A DNA stretch of 7,692 nucleotides from Capsulimonas sp. Lineage in GTDB: Bacteria; Armatimonadota; Armatimonadia; Armatimonadales; Capsulimonadaceae. The notes below the pieces were generated by a model. The model saw nothing but the letters and a program-made list of their open reading frames with translations. It was not told the DNA's origin and searched no databases. The position numbers and the translations under genes are program-made. The DNA is taken from positions 1-7,692 of the forward strand of contig JAOQAA010000180.1 of assembly GCA_025963815.1 (NCBI GenBank), given 5' to 3'. Positions within the stretch are counted from its first letter, which is position 1. Every line of letters starts with the position of its first letter. This document shows positions 1 to 6,203 of the stretch, in pieces.

Positions 1-456
1 GATACTCAGCGGATCGCGGGCCTGATCGTCTCGGGAAGCACTTTTGACGCCCAGGGCAAAGTCTGCGCGCTCGTCTTGCGCGGCGAAGCCTGGACGTTCC
101 GCCACCATGAGCCGCAATTGACCCGTCGCTTTCAAACCTGGGTGCGCGGCCGCCTGCCGTCCGAGTTCGCCGAACCGATCGTCTCGGCGGGATGCCACTG
201 GGAATCGGCCGCCCGCGCCGTATTGTCACTGACCGGCCGTGACTTCGCCGCATCTTTAAGCCGTTATGACGGTCCCACGCTGATCTTAAACGGATCTCGC
301 GACTGGGTTCATCGCAGCGCCGAGGGCGTCTACGTTCGCGCCGCTCGAAATGCGCGCGTGGTGACGGTCCCCGGCGGACACATCGCCAACCTGGATGCCC
401 CCGAAGCGTTCACGGACGCTGTGCGCGCTTTTGCGCGGCAAATATTTGTTCCATAA
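1..456 (+). CDS. alpha/beta hydrolase, C-terminal part (5' end outside window)
   Basis: The frame is open from base 1 to the TAA at 454-456, giving 151 visible residues of a protein that begins upstream. The first residues (RIAGLIVSGS) look like the strand that follows the nucleophile elbow in alpha/beta hydrolases of the esterase/epoxide-hydrolase type. The segment GPTLILNGSRDW places the likely acid of the triad at fragment residue 101. PGGHIANLDAPEAF places the likely catalytic His at residue 127, followed by a normal C-terminal helix. Residues about 30-90 would be the cap or lid. The nucleophile serine is not in the window, so catalysis and substrate cannot be judged. The gene ends 55 bp before argH on the same strand; functional linkage is not evident. 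An internal TTG at 76 is not a credible start because homology-like sequence precedes it. Fold assignment is fairly sure; substrate is unknown. Confidence 0.75.
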   Translation, partial: DTQRIAGLIVSGSTFDAQGKVCALVLRGEAWTFRHHEPQLTRRFQTWVRGRLPSEFAEPIVSAGCHWESAARAVLSLTGRDFAASLSRYDGPTLILNGSRDWVHRSAEGVYVRAARNARVVTVPGGHIANLDAPEAFTDAVRAFARQIFVP

Positions 457-470
457 GCCACCCCTGAAAA

Positions 471-483
471 TATCGATTCGATA
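471..483. promoter_or_regulatory. small dyad in AT-rich argH leader
   Basis: The 55-bp gap between the hydrolase and argH is much richer in A+T than its surroundings. It contains TATCG-ATT-CGATA, a perfect 5-bp inverted repeat, followed by TAAAAT (482-487) and CATAAT (494-499), either of which could serve as a -10. No -35 at a proper distance stands out. It may be the argH promoter with an operator, but the dyad is too short to assign to a regulator. It does not convincingly match an ArgR box. Confidence 0.25.
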
Positions 484-511
484 AAATAGTACACATAATA
501 GGAAACAATTC

Positions 512-1930
512 ATGACGGATAACGCAGTCAAGAACGCCCCGAAGCTTTGGGCCGGGCGCTTTAGTCAGGAAACCGATGCGTTGGTGCATCAGTTCAACGC
601 GAGCCTGTCCTTCGATAAGCGTCTTTGGCCTTACGATATCGAGGGCAGCTTAGCGCATGTGAAAATGCTGGGGAAGTGCGGAATAATCCCCATAGAAGAC
701 GCTCAGACAATTGTCGAAGGATTGGAGACGCTGGCGGCGGATCTGGGAAGCGACGCCGTCGCGCTGGATCTGGGAGCAGAGGATGTTCATATGGCGGTCG
801 AGACGCTGCTCACGCAGCGGCTTGGACCGGTGGCGGGGAAGCTCCATACCGCGCGGTCCCGCAACGATCAGATCGCCACGGATATCCGTCTCTATGTGAA
901 GGATGCTATCGCCGATCTGGACGAAAAAGCGGAGCGCGTGCAGAGCCGATTGGTCGAATTGGCGTCGCAGCATCTGGACACTCTGCTGCCGGGTGTGACG
1001 CATTTGCAGCACGCGCAGCCGGTGCGCTTGGCGCACCATCTGCTGGCTTATTTTTGGATGCTCTCCCGGGACCGGGAGAGGCTAGCCGATTCGCTCAAGC
1101 GGACGGACCGATTGCCGCTGGGCGCGGGAGCGCTTGCGGGAACGACTTTTCCCATTGATCGCCATTTTGTGGCGGAGGAGCTGGGCTTCTCCAGTGTGAT
1201 CGAGAACAGCCTGGACGCGGTTTCGGATCGGGACTTCGCCATTGAAACCGTCAGCGCCGTTTCGATCCTCATGATGCATCTGTCGCGGCTCAGTGAAGAG
1301 CTGATCTTATGGAGCTCGCCGGAGTTCGGTTACGTGGAGATGGGAGACAACGTCACCACGGGCAGCAGCATCATGCCGCAGAAAAAGAATCCCGACGTAG
1401 CGGAACTGCTGCGCGGCAAGACGGGCCGTGTCTACGGAGACCTGACCGCGCTGCTGACGATCATGAAGTCCCTCCCGCTGGCCTACAATAAAGACATGCA
1501 GGAGGACAAGGAGCCGTTGTTCGATGCGCTGGATACGGCGTCGATCTCGCTGGCCGTGCTCCATACGTTGCTGGGGAATATCACGTTCAAGACCGACCGC
1601 ATGGCGGGCGCTCTGCGCGGCGATTTCTCCACCGCGACCGATTTGGCGGATTATCTGGTGCGTCAGGAGTTGCCGTTCCGGCAGGCGCACGAAGTGGTTG
1701 GAAAGATCGTCGGACGCTGCGTGGCCGAAGGCCGCGCCCTGGAAGATCTCAGCGCCGCCGATCTCGTGGAAGCGTCGCCTCTGTTCCAGGGGGTGGATGC
1801 GGCCGCACTGATCAGTCCGCGCGGGAGCGCCGACGCCCGCGCCGCTTACGGCGGCACGGGACGAGGGGCCGTCGAGGCGCAGCTCGTCCGCGCTCAATCT
1901 TGGCTGGAGGCTTTCGGGCTGGCGGCGTGA
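512..1930 (+). CDS. argH: argininosuccinate lyase
   Basis: This cytoplasmic enzyme cleaves argininosuccinate to arginine and fumarate, the last step of arginine biosynthesis; the family works as a homotetramer. The protein has 472 residues, a usual length. KLWAGRFSQETD opens the protein as in most bacterial ArgH. LHTARSRNDQ (111-120) is the substrate-binding block. THLQHAQP begins at Thr163-His164, the position of the general acid pair in the family. The superfamily signature GSSIMPQKKNPD covers 284-295 and carries the catalytic serine (Ser285 or Ser286) on its flexible loop. The ATG at 512 follows AGGAAA (500-505) with a 6-nt spacer, which supports this start. No truncation or frameshift is seen. 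argG and other arg genes are not in the window, so argH appears separated from the rest of the pathway here. The diguanylate cyclase gene follows after 43 bp and may be co-transcribed. Confidence 0.97.
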   Translation: MTDNAVKNAPKLWAGRFSQETDALVHQFNASLSFDKRLWPYDIEGSLAHVKMLGKCGIIPIEDAQTIVEGLETLAADLGSDAVALDLGAEDVHMAVETLLTQRLGPVAGKLHTARSRNDQIATDIRLYVKDAIADLDEKAERVQSRLVELASQHLDTLLPGVTHLQHAQPVRLAHHLLAYFWMLSRDRERLADSLKRTDRLPLGAGALAGTTFPIDRHFVAEELGFSSVIENSLDAVSDRDFAIETVSAVSILMMHLSRLSEELILWSSPEFGYVEMGDNVTTGSSIMPQKKNPDVAELLRGKTGRVYGDLTALLTIMKSLPLAYNKDMQEDKEPLFDALDTASISLAVLHTLLGNITFKTDRMAGALRGDFSTATDLADYLVRQELPFRQAHEVVGKIVGRCVAEGRALEDLSAADLVEASPLFQGVDAAALISPRGSADARAAYGGTGRGAVEAQLVRAQSWLEAFGLAA

Positions 1931-1940
1931 TCTGAAATCG

Positions 1941-1974
1941 TTTCGGATCGGCGCTCGCGGGCGTCGATCCGGAA
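1941..1974 (+). promoter_or_regulatory. 14-bp stem-loop over the cyclase ribosome-binding region
   Basis: The left arm (1941-1954) and right arm (1961-1974) pair over 14 contiguous positions around a 6-nt loop (TCGCGG, 1955-1960). The stem includes two G-U wobbles (1943/1972 and 1951/1964) and a perfect CGGATCG/CGATCCG core. It fills almost the whole argH-cyclase gap. Its 3' arm contains the only Shine-Dalgarno-like bases (GGA, 1971-1973) and reaches the A of the ATG at 1974. No T-run follows, so it is not a typical intrinsic terminator. It could attenuate translation of the cyclase, or protect or process the argH transcript. Pairing was worked out by hand; function is inferred. Confidence 0.6.
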
Positions 1975-3389
1975 TGAAATCAATGCGCATCAATAAATTG
2001 TGGATCTTGCTGGCGCTGCTTGTCCTGGTCGTCGTGACCGGCGGCGCGCGCTCCCCCTTGATCTTTCTGCTTCACCTGCCGATCCTGATGGTCGCGATGC
2101 GCACCCGCGCTCGCCTTGGTCTCCTCGTGGGGCTTTTCGTCTCTGTCGTCTATCTCGCGGCCGCACACTTTCAGATCCCGCAAACTCAGGGGGCGGGAAT
2201 GCTCGTCGCCGGCATGGCGCTCAGCTTCCCCGCAGTCGCGGTCTTCGCCGCCCTGCTGCACCGCAGGATGGAAGACCGCTATCTGCGGCTCAGCACTCGC
2301 TCGCGTGAAATGAAGACCCTGCTCGATATGTCCCAGATGATGGATGCGGCGTTCGATCTCGACATGACGCTAAACCTCATCCTGCTCAACGTCCAGGAAA
2401 TCACCCGCTGCCAGGTCTGCGCCGTGTATCTCAAGGCCGATGGGGGCGACATCCTGGAGCTGCGCGCCGCGAGCGGTCCGAGCGACCGTGCGCCGCTGGC
2501 TCCATCGATCCGTCTCGCCGACGCCCGCGCCGAGCGCTGGGCGCTCGACGACAATGCGGCGCCGGGTGCGATTGCGCCTGCATTTTACGCTCCTCAGGCG
2601 ATCCGTGTTTCCGACACTCCGCCGCCGCCTTTGTATACGCTCGATCAGCGAGCGCGTTCCTTCGCCTGCGTTCCCCTGACCTGTTTGGAAGGATTGCTCG
2701 GCATGCTTTATGTTGGGTATGACCTGCCGCAGGGAATGGATGGGGAAGGGCTGCGTCGCCTGGAGCAGCTCGTCGGCCGCGCGTCGTTCCCATTGCAGCG
2801 GGCTCTGCTTCAGCAAGGGTTCCAGTTCCTCGCCTTCCGCGACGCCAAGACGGGCCTCGACAACTATCGCCAGTTCGAGCAGAACCTGGTCAGTGAGATG
2901 AACCGCGCCGAACGGTACAACCACCGGCTGTCCGTGATCCTCCTGGACATCGACCATTTCAAGCACTTCAACGATACCTACGGCCATCCGGCGGGCGACG
3001 CCTTGCTGGCCCAGCTCGCCGTTGTCCTTCAGAACTGCCTGCGCGGCGCGGACCGCCCGGCTCGCTATGGCGGTGAAGAGTTCGTGGTGCTGTGCCCGGA
3101 AACGGGAAAAGAAGAAGCGAGATTAATCGCCGAACGTATCCGCAAAAGCGTCGCTGAAACGCGCTTCACGCTGGTTCAGGAAGGCGAAGCCAAGGACGGG
3201 ACCACGCAGGAAACGCAGTCCACCGTCCACGTCACCGTCAGCCTCGGCTTCGCGACATTCCCGCAGGACGCCCGTTCCTCCACAGACATCGTCAAGCGCG
3301 CCGACCTCGCCCTCTACGCTGCGAAGAACGCCGGCCGCAACGCCGTCCGCGGCCACGAAGACATCAGTCAGAGGCTGGCCGTGGGCTGA
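1974..3389 (+). CDS. membrane-bound GAF-GGDEF diguanylate cyclase
   Basis: This is a predicted inner-membrane enzyme making the second messenger cyclic di-GMP from two GTP. Residues about 9-94 hold four hydrophobic helices with very short loops (about 9-23, 27-42, 48-66 and 72-94). A linker helix (about 97-125) leads to a GAF-like sensor domain (about 125-275), then a GGDEF domain (about 283-460). The active-site motif is intact as GGEEF (366-370). The metal-binding segment DIDHFKHFNDTYGH (325-338) is present. The inhibitory RxxD site is conserved (RGAD, 357-360), so product feedback is expected. A hydrophilic insertion (about 401-417, rich in E, K, T and Q) precedes the last conserved strand VTVSLGFATFP. 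The coordinates use the ATG at 1974; an in-frame ATG at 1983 has better spacing (8-9 nt) from the weak GGA(A) at 1971 and may be the real start. No EAL partner or target is visible. The gene converges with the M56 protease gene, 13 bp between stops. Confidence 0.93.
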   Translation: MKSMRINKLWILLALLVLVVVTGGARSPLIFLLHLPILMVAMRTRARLGLLVGLFVSVVYLAAAHFQIPQTQGAGMLVAGMALSFPAVAVFAALLHRRMEDRYLRLSTRSREMKTLLDMSQMMDAAFDLDMTLNLILLNVQEITRCQVCAVYLKADGGDILELRAASGPSDRAPLAPSIRLADARAERWALDDNAAPGAIAPAFYAPQAIRVSDTPPPPLYTLDQRARSFACVPLTCLEGLLGMLYVGYDLPQGMDGEGLRRLEQLVGRASFPLQRALLQQGFQFLAFRDAKTGLDNYRQFEQNLVSEMNRAERYNHRLSVILLDIDHFKHFNDTYGHPAGDALLAQLAVVLQNCLRGADRPARYGGEEFVVLCPETGKEEARLIAERIRKSVAETRFTLVQEGEAKDGTTQETQSTVHVTVSLGFATFPQDARSSTDIVKRADLALYAAKNAGRNAVRGHEDISQRLAVG

Positions 3390-3402
3390 TATCGTTTCCC
3401 GT

Positions 3403-4995
3403 TCAGTGGATTTGCCGTGAACTGGAATCTGGCGTTTCAAATCGCAATTCCTGGACTTTCTTCAAAGGCAAATCCTTCTTCAAAGCGACAAAGACAAACA
3501 GCGAATACTTGTTTTTCACGAAATCGCTCATTGATGAAGTCGGGAATTTCCCCCCGCCGAATTTTACAGGCATTTCTTTGCCGTCCTTGCCGATTGCAGC
3601 GAGCCGATAACTGCCATTGGGTATGAGTTCCTGGGTCGGAATCTCCACAAAAAACGTGTGCAGACCATTCCTCTCGATTTGGCTATGGCGAGTGATTGAT
3701 CTGATTGGCGGATCCATTGGCTTGCCGTAATCAATATCGAACAGCGTCGGATCGGACGTCATCAAGATGCGATAACCTCGAACCACGGCTGGCGTCTGAG
3801 CTTGCTTTCCGGCGGCTGCGCCCGCAGCGGAATTCAGAAACGGCTGCGATCTCACGACACGGAGATTGCAGGTTCCCAGCGCCAGCAGAATAATTACGGC
3901 GGCGCACAGGTTGTCCAGGCGAGCCGGGGCGTCGGCAAGCTCACGCGGACGGCTTCTGTCTAGAATTGCGGCGAGGCGAGAGCCGACTTCCGAGCGCGAC
4001 GCCATGGCGACCACTCCCGCCGGCTTTCGTTTGGCGATTTTTAACAGCCGCGCGACATCGAGCAAATGCGATGCGTAATCCGGAGCCGGCATTCCAGCCA
4101 GCAGCACGGCGTCGTCGCAGGCAAGTTCAGCTTCCTGTCGCATCTTACGCGCCAGCACCCAAATTAACGGATTGATGCAGCACATGGCGCAGAGAAACTG
4201 CGTGAGCGTTTGCGTGAGCCAGTCGAAGCGCGCGATATGAGCGCATTCATGCTGGATTACGGCGCGCAGCCGCTCGGTGGGCCATTGCGCGGCCTCCTCA
4301 GGAAGCAGCAGGATCGGCCGCAGCCACCCCCACGTCATAGGCGTTTCGCCTCCAAAACGGATGCGAACGCGCCCCATTCCTTTGGGCAAATATTCACGCA
4401 TGGACGCGTCCGCCGGCTGAGAGCGGCCGGCGAGGCGCGTAAGGCCGATCAGCATCAGCGCCATGCGGACGATCAGCACGATCGATGCGATTTGAGCGAT
4501 CGAAAATGCGATCCCGATGGGGGGAATGTACGCGCTCGAATACACCGTATCCTGCCTCTGCCCATTTGCAAACGATGTCTCAACGTTTTCGAAATTGGAG
4601 TGACTTCTCCATTCGCTGGGTGTCGGCCTGGAAAATGTTTGAGAAACTTGCCGCATGCCGGTTTTATCGTAGGTGATAACGAGTTTTACAGGCGTTCCGA
4701 TAGGAATGCGAAGAACCTGCGGCGGCCTGATTGGCTTGATCTGAGCCAGCTCCCAAGACGGCAGAGCCGAGAGAAGTGGGAGGATAAGGATTGCGATCGT
4801 GGCGCTCGTGAGAATCAGATGCCGCGTGGCGGCGGAAGCGCGTTTACGCATGGAATGGACGAAGACCAGGGCGACCAGCGCGATGAGACACGACTTTGCG
4901 AGGGCGCCCCAGGAGTTATAACTGTACCAAACCCACATCATTTTGACGAGGTGAAAATTAATTGTGCCTAGAGCCATGTAAACACTATTAAACAT
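3403..4995 (-). CDS. BlaR1-like M56 membrane metalloprotease, non-penicillin-binding C-terminus
   Basis: This is a 530-residue integral membrane protein of the M56 (BlaR1/MecR1) family, in which the protease domain answers an extracellular signal and inactivates the partner BlaI repressor. Hydrophobic segments lie near 30-50, 59-80, 158-188, 264-282 and 362-376. The zinc motif HECAH is at 249-253, and the downstream glutamate ligand is expected in RQEAELACDD (Glu288 or Glu290); both are intact. A cytoplasmic stretch (about 284-355) precedes the last helix. The C-terminal part (about 400-530) should be outside the membrane. It is only about 130 residues and lacks a visible SxxK/SxN/KTG set, so it is not the transpeptidase-like sensor of true BlaR1. 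The ATG at 4995 is preceded by AAGGAG with a 9-nt spacer and overlaps the repressor gene by 8 bp. In-frame ATG 4977 is less well placed. Family is sure; signal is unknown. Confidence 0.92.
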   Translation of the reverse strand: MFNSVYMALGTINFHLVKMMWVWYSYNSWGALAKSCLIALVALVFVHSMRKRASAATRHLILTSATIAILILPLLSALPSWELAQIKPIRPPQVLRIPIGTPVKLVITYDKTGMRQVSQTFSRPTPSEWRSHSNFENVETSFANGQRQDTVYSSAYIPPIGIAFSIAQIASIVLIVRMALMLIGLTRLAGRSQPADASMREYLPKGMGRVRIRFGGETPMTWGWLRPILLLPEEAAQWPTERLRAVIQHECAHIARFDWLTQTLTQFLCAMCCINPLIWVLARKMRQEAELACDDAVLLAGMPAPDYASHLLDVARLLKIAKRKPAGVVAMASRSEVGSRLAAILDRSRPRELADAPARLDNLCAAVIILLALGTCNLRVVRSQPFLNSAAGAAAGKQAQTPAVVRGYRILMTSDPTLFDIDYGKPMDPPIRSITRHSQIERNGLHTFFVEIPTQELIPNGSYRLAAIGKDGKEMPVKFGGGKFPTSSMSDFVKNKYSLFVFVALKKDLPLKKVQELRFETPDSSSRQIH

Positions 4996-5392
4996 TTTTC
5001 GCTTCTCCTTCCTCCGAGCGCGCCTTTGCGATTAACTGGGACAGTCGGTCCAGCTCGGCGTCGGAGATATCCGTGTCGCCGTCGGACAGAAACGTCTTGA
5101 CGGCGCTTTCCAAGCTTCCCGAAAAGAACGTCTGCACCACCTGGCGCAGCGCCGCCCGGGCTGCTGTTTGCGGGGCTGTGGTGGGAAGATACAAAAAACG
5201 CTTGCCGTCTTCCGTATGGCGCACATGCCCTTTGTCTTCAAGAATGCGCAGCAGCGACCGGACCGCCGAATATGTGGGCGGCTCCGGCAGCGCCGCGCGC
5301 ACTTCGGAGACAGACATGGGGTTGCGCTCGTACAGCGCATTCAAAATCTCCCGCTCACGACGACTGAGACCTTGACCGATCATTTTTGGCAT
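4988..5392 (-). CDS. BlaI/MecI/CopY-family transcriptional repressor
   Basis: A 134-residue winged-helix repressor expected to bind DNA as a dimer and to be cleaved when its M56 partner is activated. The N-terminal wing-helix domain (about 9-70) shows the family pattern: LSRREREILNALY, then MSVSEVRAAL, then PTYSAVRSLLRILEDKGHV as the recognition region, then RFLYLP in the wing. The C-terminal dimerisation part (about 74-125) contains QTFFSGSLESAVKTF. By comparison with S. aureus BlaI, cut at Asn101-Phe102, the corresponding bond here would be Thr100-Phe101 (remembered alignment, not computed). I chose the ATG at 5392 because GGAG (5400-5403) lies 7 nt upstream; a TTG at 5410 would add six residues but has no comparable site. 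Two dyads and a promoter lie just upstream, fitting autoregulation. Its stop overlaps the protease start. Family assignment is very secure; the full regulon is unknown. Confidence 0.93.
   Translation of the reverse strand: MPKMIGQGLSRREREILNALYERNPMSVSEVRAALPEPPTYSAVRSLLRILEDKGHVRHTEDGKRFLYLPTTAPQTAARAALRQVVQTFFSGSLESAVKTFLSDGDTDISDAELDRLSQLIAKARSEEGEAKNV
5005..5015 (-). promoter_or_regulatory. ribosome-binding site of the M56 protease, inside the repressor gene
   Basis: On the minus strand this reads GGAGGAAGGAG, two overlapping strong Shine-Dalgarno sequences, 9 nt before the ATG at 4995. It lies within the last codons of the repressor gene (Ser-Glu-Glu-Gly-Glu region). With the 8-bp gene overlap, this supports coupled translation of repressor and protease and fixes 4995 as the start. 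Confidence 0.75.
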
Positions 5393-5415
5393 CGCATCAC
5401 TCCAAGACAAAACTA

Positions 5416-5431
5416 TGCCAAAAGATTAGCA
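5416..5431. promoter_or_regulatory. proximal operator dyad for the BlaI-type repressor
   Basis: The 16-bp sequence TGCCAA-AAGA-TTAGCA is an imperfect inverted repeat (5 of 6 half-site positions symmetric). It covers the -10 at 5425-5430 and the expected transcription start near 5418. Its core of 14 bp, CAAAAGATTAGCAC, recurs exactly 44 bp upstream. BlaI/MecI repressors bind dyads of this kind over their own promoters, so autorepression by blocking RNA polymerase is the likely role. The site is seen directly; binding is inferred. Confidence 0.75.
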
Positions 5432-5453
5432 CATTGAGGGAGGGGAGAGTCAA
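5425..5453 (-). promoter_or_regulatory. promoter of the repressor-protease operon
   Basis: On the minus strand, TTGACT (5448-5453, five of six to the sigma-70 -35 consensus) is followed by exactly 17 bp and GCTAAT (5425-5430). A TGn extended -10 element sits directly in front of GCTAAT, offsetting its two mismatches. The spacer includes a pyrimidine-only run on this strand (5436-5449). Start of transcription is expected near 5418, leaving a leader of about 25 nt. The -10 lies inside the proximal dyad. Confidence 0.7.
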
Positions 5454-5459
5454 TAGTTG

Positions 5460-5475
5460 TGGCAAAAGATTAGCA
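5460..5475. promoter_or_regulatory. distal operator dyad for the BlaI-type repressor
   Basis: TGGCAA-AAGA-TTAGCA differs from the proximal dyad at one base in 16, and the shared 14-bp core is exact. It lies just upstream of the -35, 44 bp from the first copy, about four helical turns, so both could be bound on nearly the same face of the DNA. It sits 30 bp from the end of the response regulator gene. A second operator of this kind is common in BlaI systems. Function is inferred. Confidence 0.7.
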
Positions 5476-5505
5476 CTTTATTTTTGAGAAACGAAATTTG
5501 ATCGT

Positions 5506-6183
5506 TTATGTCCTCTCGGTCTCCAGAGAAATCACGCCATGCCGGGCCGCCCAGACCACGGCCTGAACGCGGTCAGAGACGCCGAGTTTGCCGATGATGT
5601 GTTCGACGTGGGTTTTGACCGTGCCTTCGGAGACGAAGAGGGTGTGGGCGATATCGCGGTTGTTCAGGCCGGTGGCGAGGAGCCGCAGGACTTCCAGTTC
5701 ACGTGTGCTGAGGGGCTTGATCAGGTCGGTGTCGCCGGCGCCTTCGGGGTTGACCCCGCGCAGCATCCGGGTGAGGTCTTTCGCGCAGAGAAGAGCGTCG
5801 CCGTTCGCCACCGTGCGCAGGGATTCTAAAAGTTCCTCCGCGCCTACGCCTTTGAGCAGATATCCCGAGGCGCCGCCGGCGACGGCGCGCGCCATGTAGG
5901 TGGGGTTGTCGTAGGTGGTCAGCATGACCACGCTGATTTCGGGATGCCGAGACTTGATGGCCTGGAGTGTGTCCAGGCCGTCGCCGCCCGCCATGCGGAT
6001 ATCGAGCAGGATCATGCGTGGCCGCACGGTTTTCAGCAGCGCCATCGCTTCTTTACCAGATGCAGCTTCGCCGATGACCTGAAATTCCGTGTCTTCCAAT
6101 AGGCTCTTGACGCCGTCGCGCCAAATTCCGTGGTCATCGACCAGAACGATCGGAACTGGCGCCGTTGTTTCTTCTTCTGTCAT
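5506..6183 (-). CDS. NarL/FixJ-family response regulator
   Basis: A 225-residue cytoplasmic DNA-binding regulator, probably phosphorylated by the kinase encoded just upstream. The receiver domain covers about 11-128. The acidic pair is Asp16-Asp17, the phosphorylation site Asp61 (ILLDIRM), the switch Thr89 and the conserved lysine Lys111 (GYLLKG). A linker of about 25 residues leads to a LuxR-type helix-turn-helix (about 157-215): LSTRELEVLRLLATGLNNRDIA, then LFVSEGTVKTHVEHIIGKLGVSDR. All key residues are intact and length is typical. The ATG at 6183 follows AAGAAG (6191-6196) with a 7-nt spacer and lies 20 bp after the kinase stop, so kinase and regulator form one operon. Targets are not visible. 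The repressor-protease operon downstream has its own promoter, but read-through from this gene is possible since no terminator is evident between them. Confidence 0.94.
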   Translation of the reverse strand: MTEEETTAPVPIVLVDDHGIWRDGVKSLLEDTEFQVIGEAASGKEAMALLKTVRPRMILLDIRMAGGDGLDTLQAIKSRHPEISVVMLTTYDNPTYMARAVAGGASGYLLKGVGAEELLESLRTVANGDALLCAKDLTRMLRGVNPEGAGDTDLIKPLSTRELEVLRLLATGLNNRDIAHTLFVSEGTVKTHVEHIIGKLGVSDRVQAVVWAARHGVISLETERT

Positions 6184-6203
6184 AGTGGTTCTTCTTTTCG
6201 AGG

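Noticed and set aside
457..511. ArgR operator upstream of argH
   Set aside because: The only dyad (471-483) has 5-bp arms and does not convincingly match the ARG box pattern.
1307..1993. 228-codon open frame on the minus strand across argH
   Set aside because: It is antisense to well-conserved argH, has an arginine-rich composition and no domain pattern.
2370..2987. 205-codon open frame on the minus strand inside the cyclase gene
   Set aside because: Shadow of a real GAF-GGDEF coding frame, with no family signature.
3390..3424. Bidirectional terminator between the converging genes
   Set aside because: Only a 5-bp GTTCA/TGAAC pairing with a 12-nt loop can be drawn, without T-runs on either strand.
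4210..4971. 253-codon open frame on the plus strand inside the M56 protease gene
   Set aside because: It is antisense to a protein with clear family motifs. Its translation is rich in R, P, H and D with no recognisable domain, as expected for a shadow frame in GC-rich DNA.
5393..5410. TTG at 5410 as repressor start
   Set aside because: GGAG at 5400-5403 is well spaced for the ATG at 5392 and lies inside the extension. The added six residues are not part of the family core.
3403..5410. Beta-lactamase resistance locus
   Set aside because: The BlaI/BlaR1 resemblance suggests it, but the sensor lacks penicillin-binding motifs and no beta-lactamase gene is in the window.
5489..5507. AAACGA/TCGTTT hairpin at the end of the response regulator gene as a terminator
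   Set aside because: Only six mostly A-T pairs, it overlaps the stop codon and no T-run follows in the direction of transcription.
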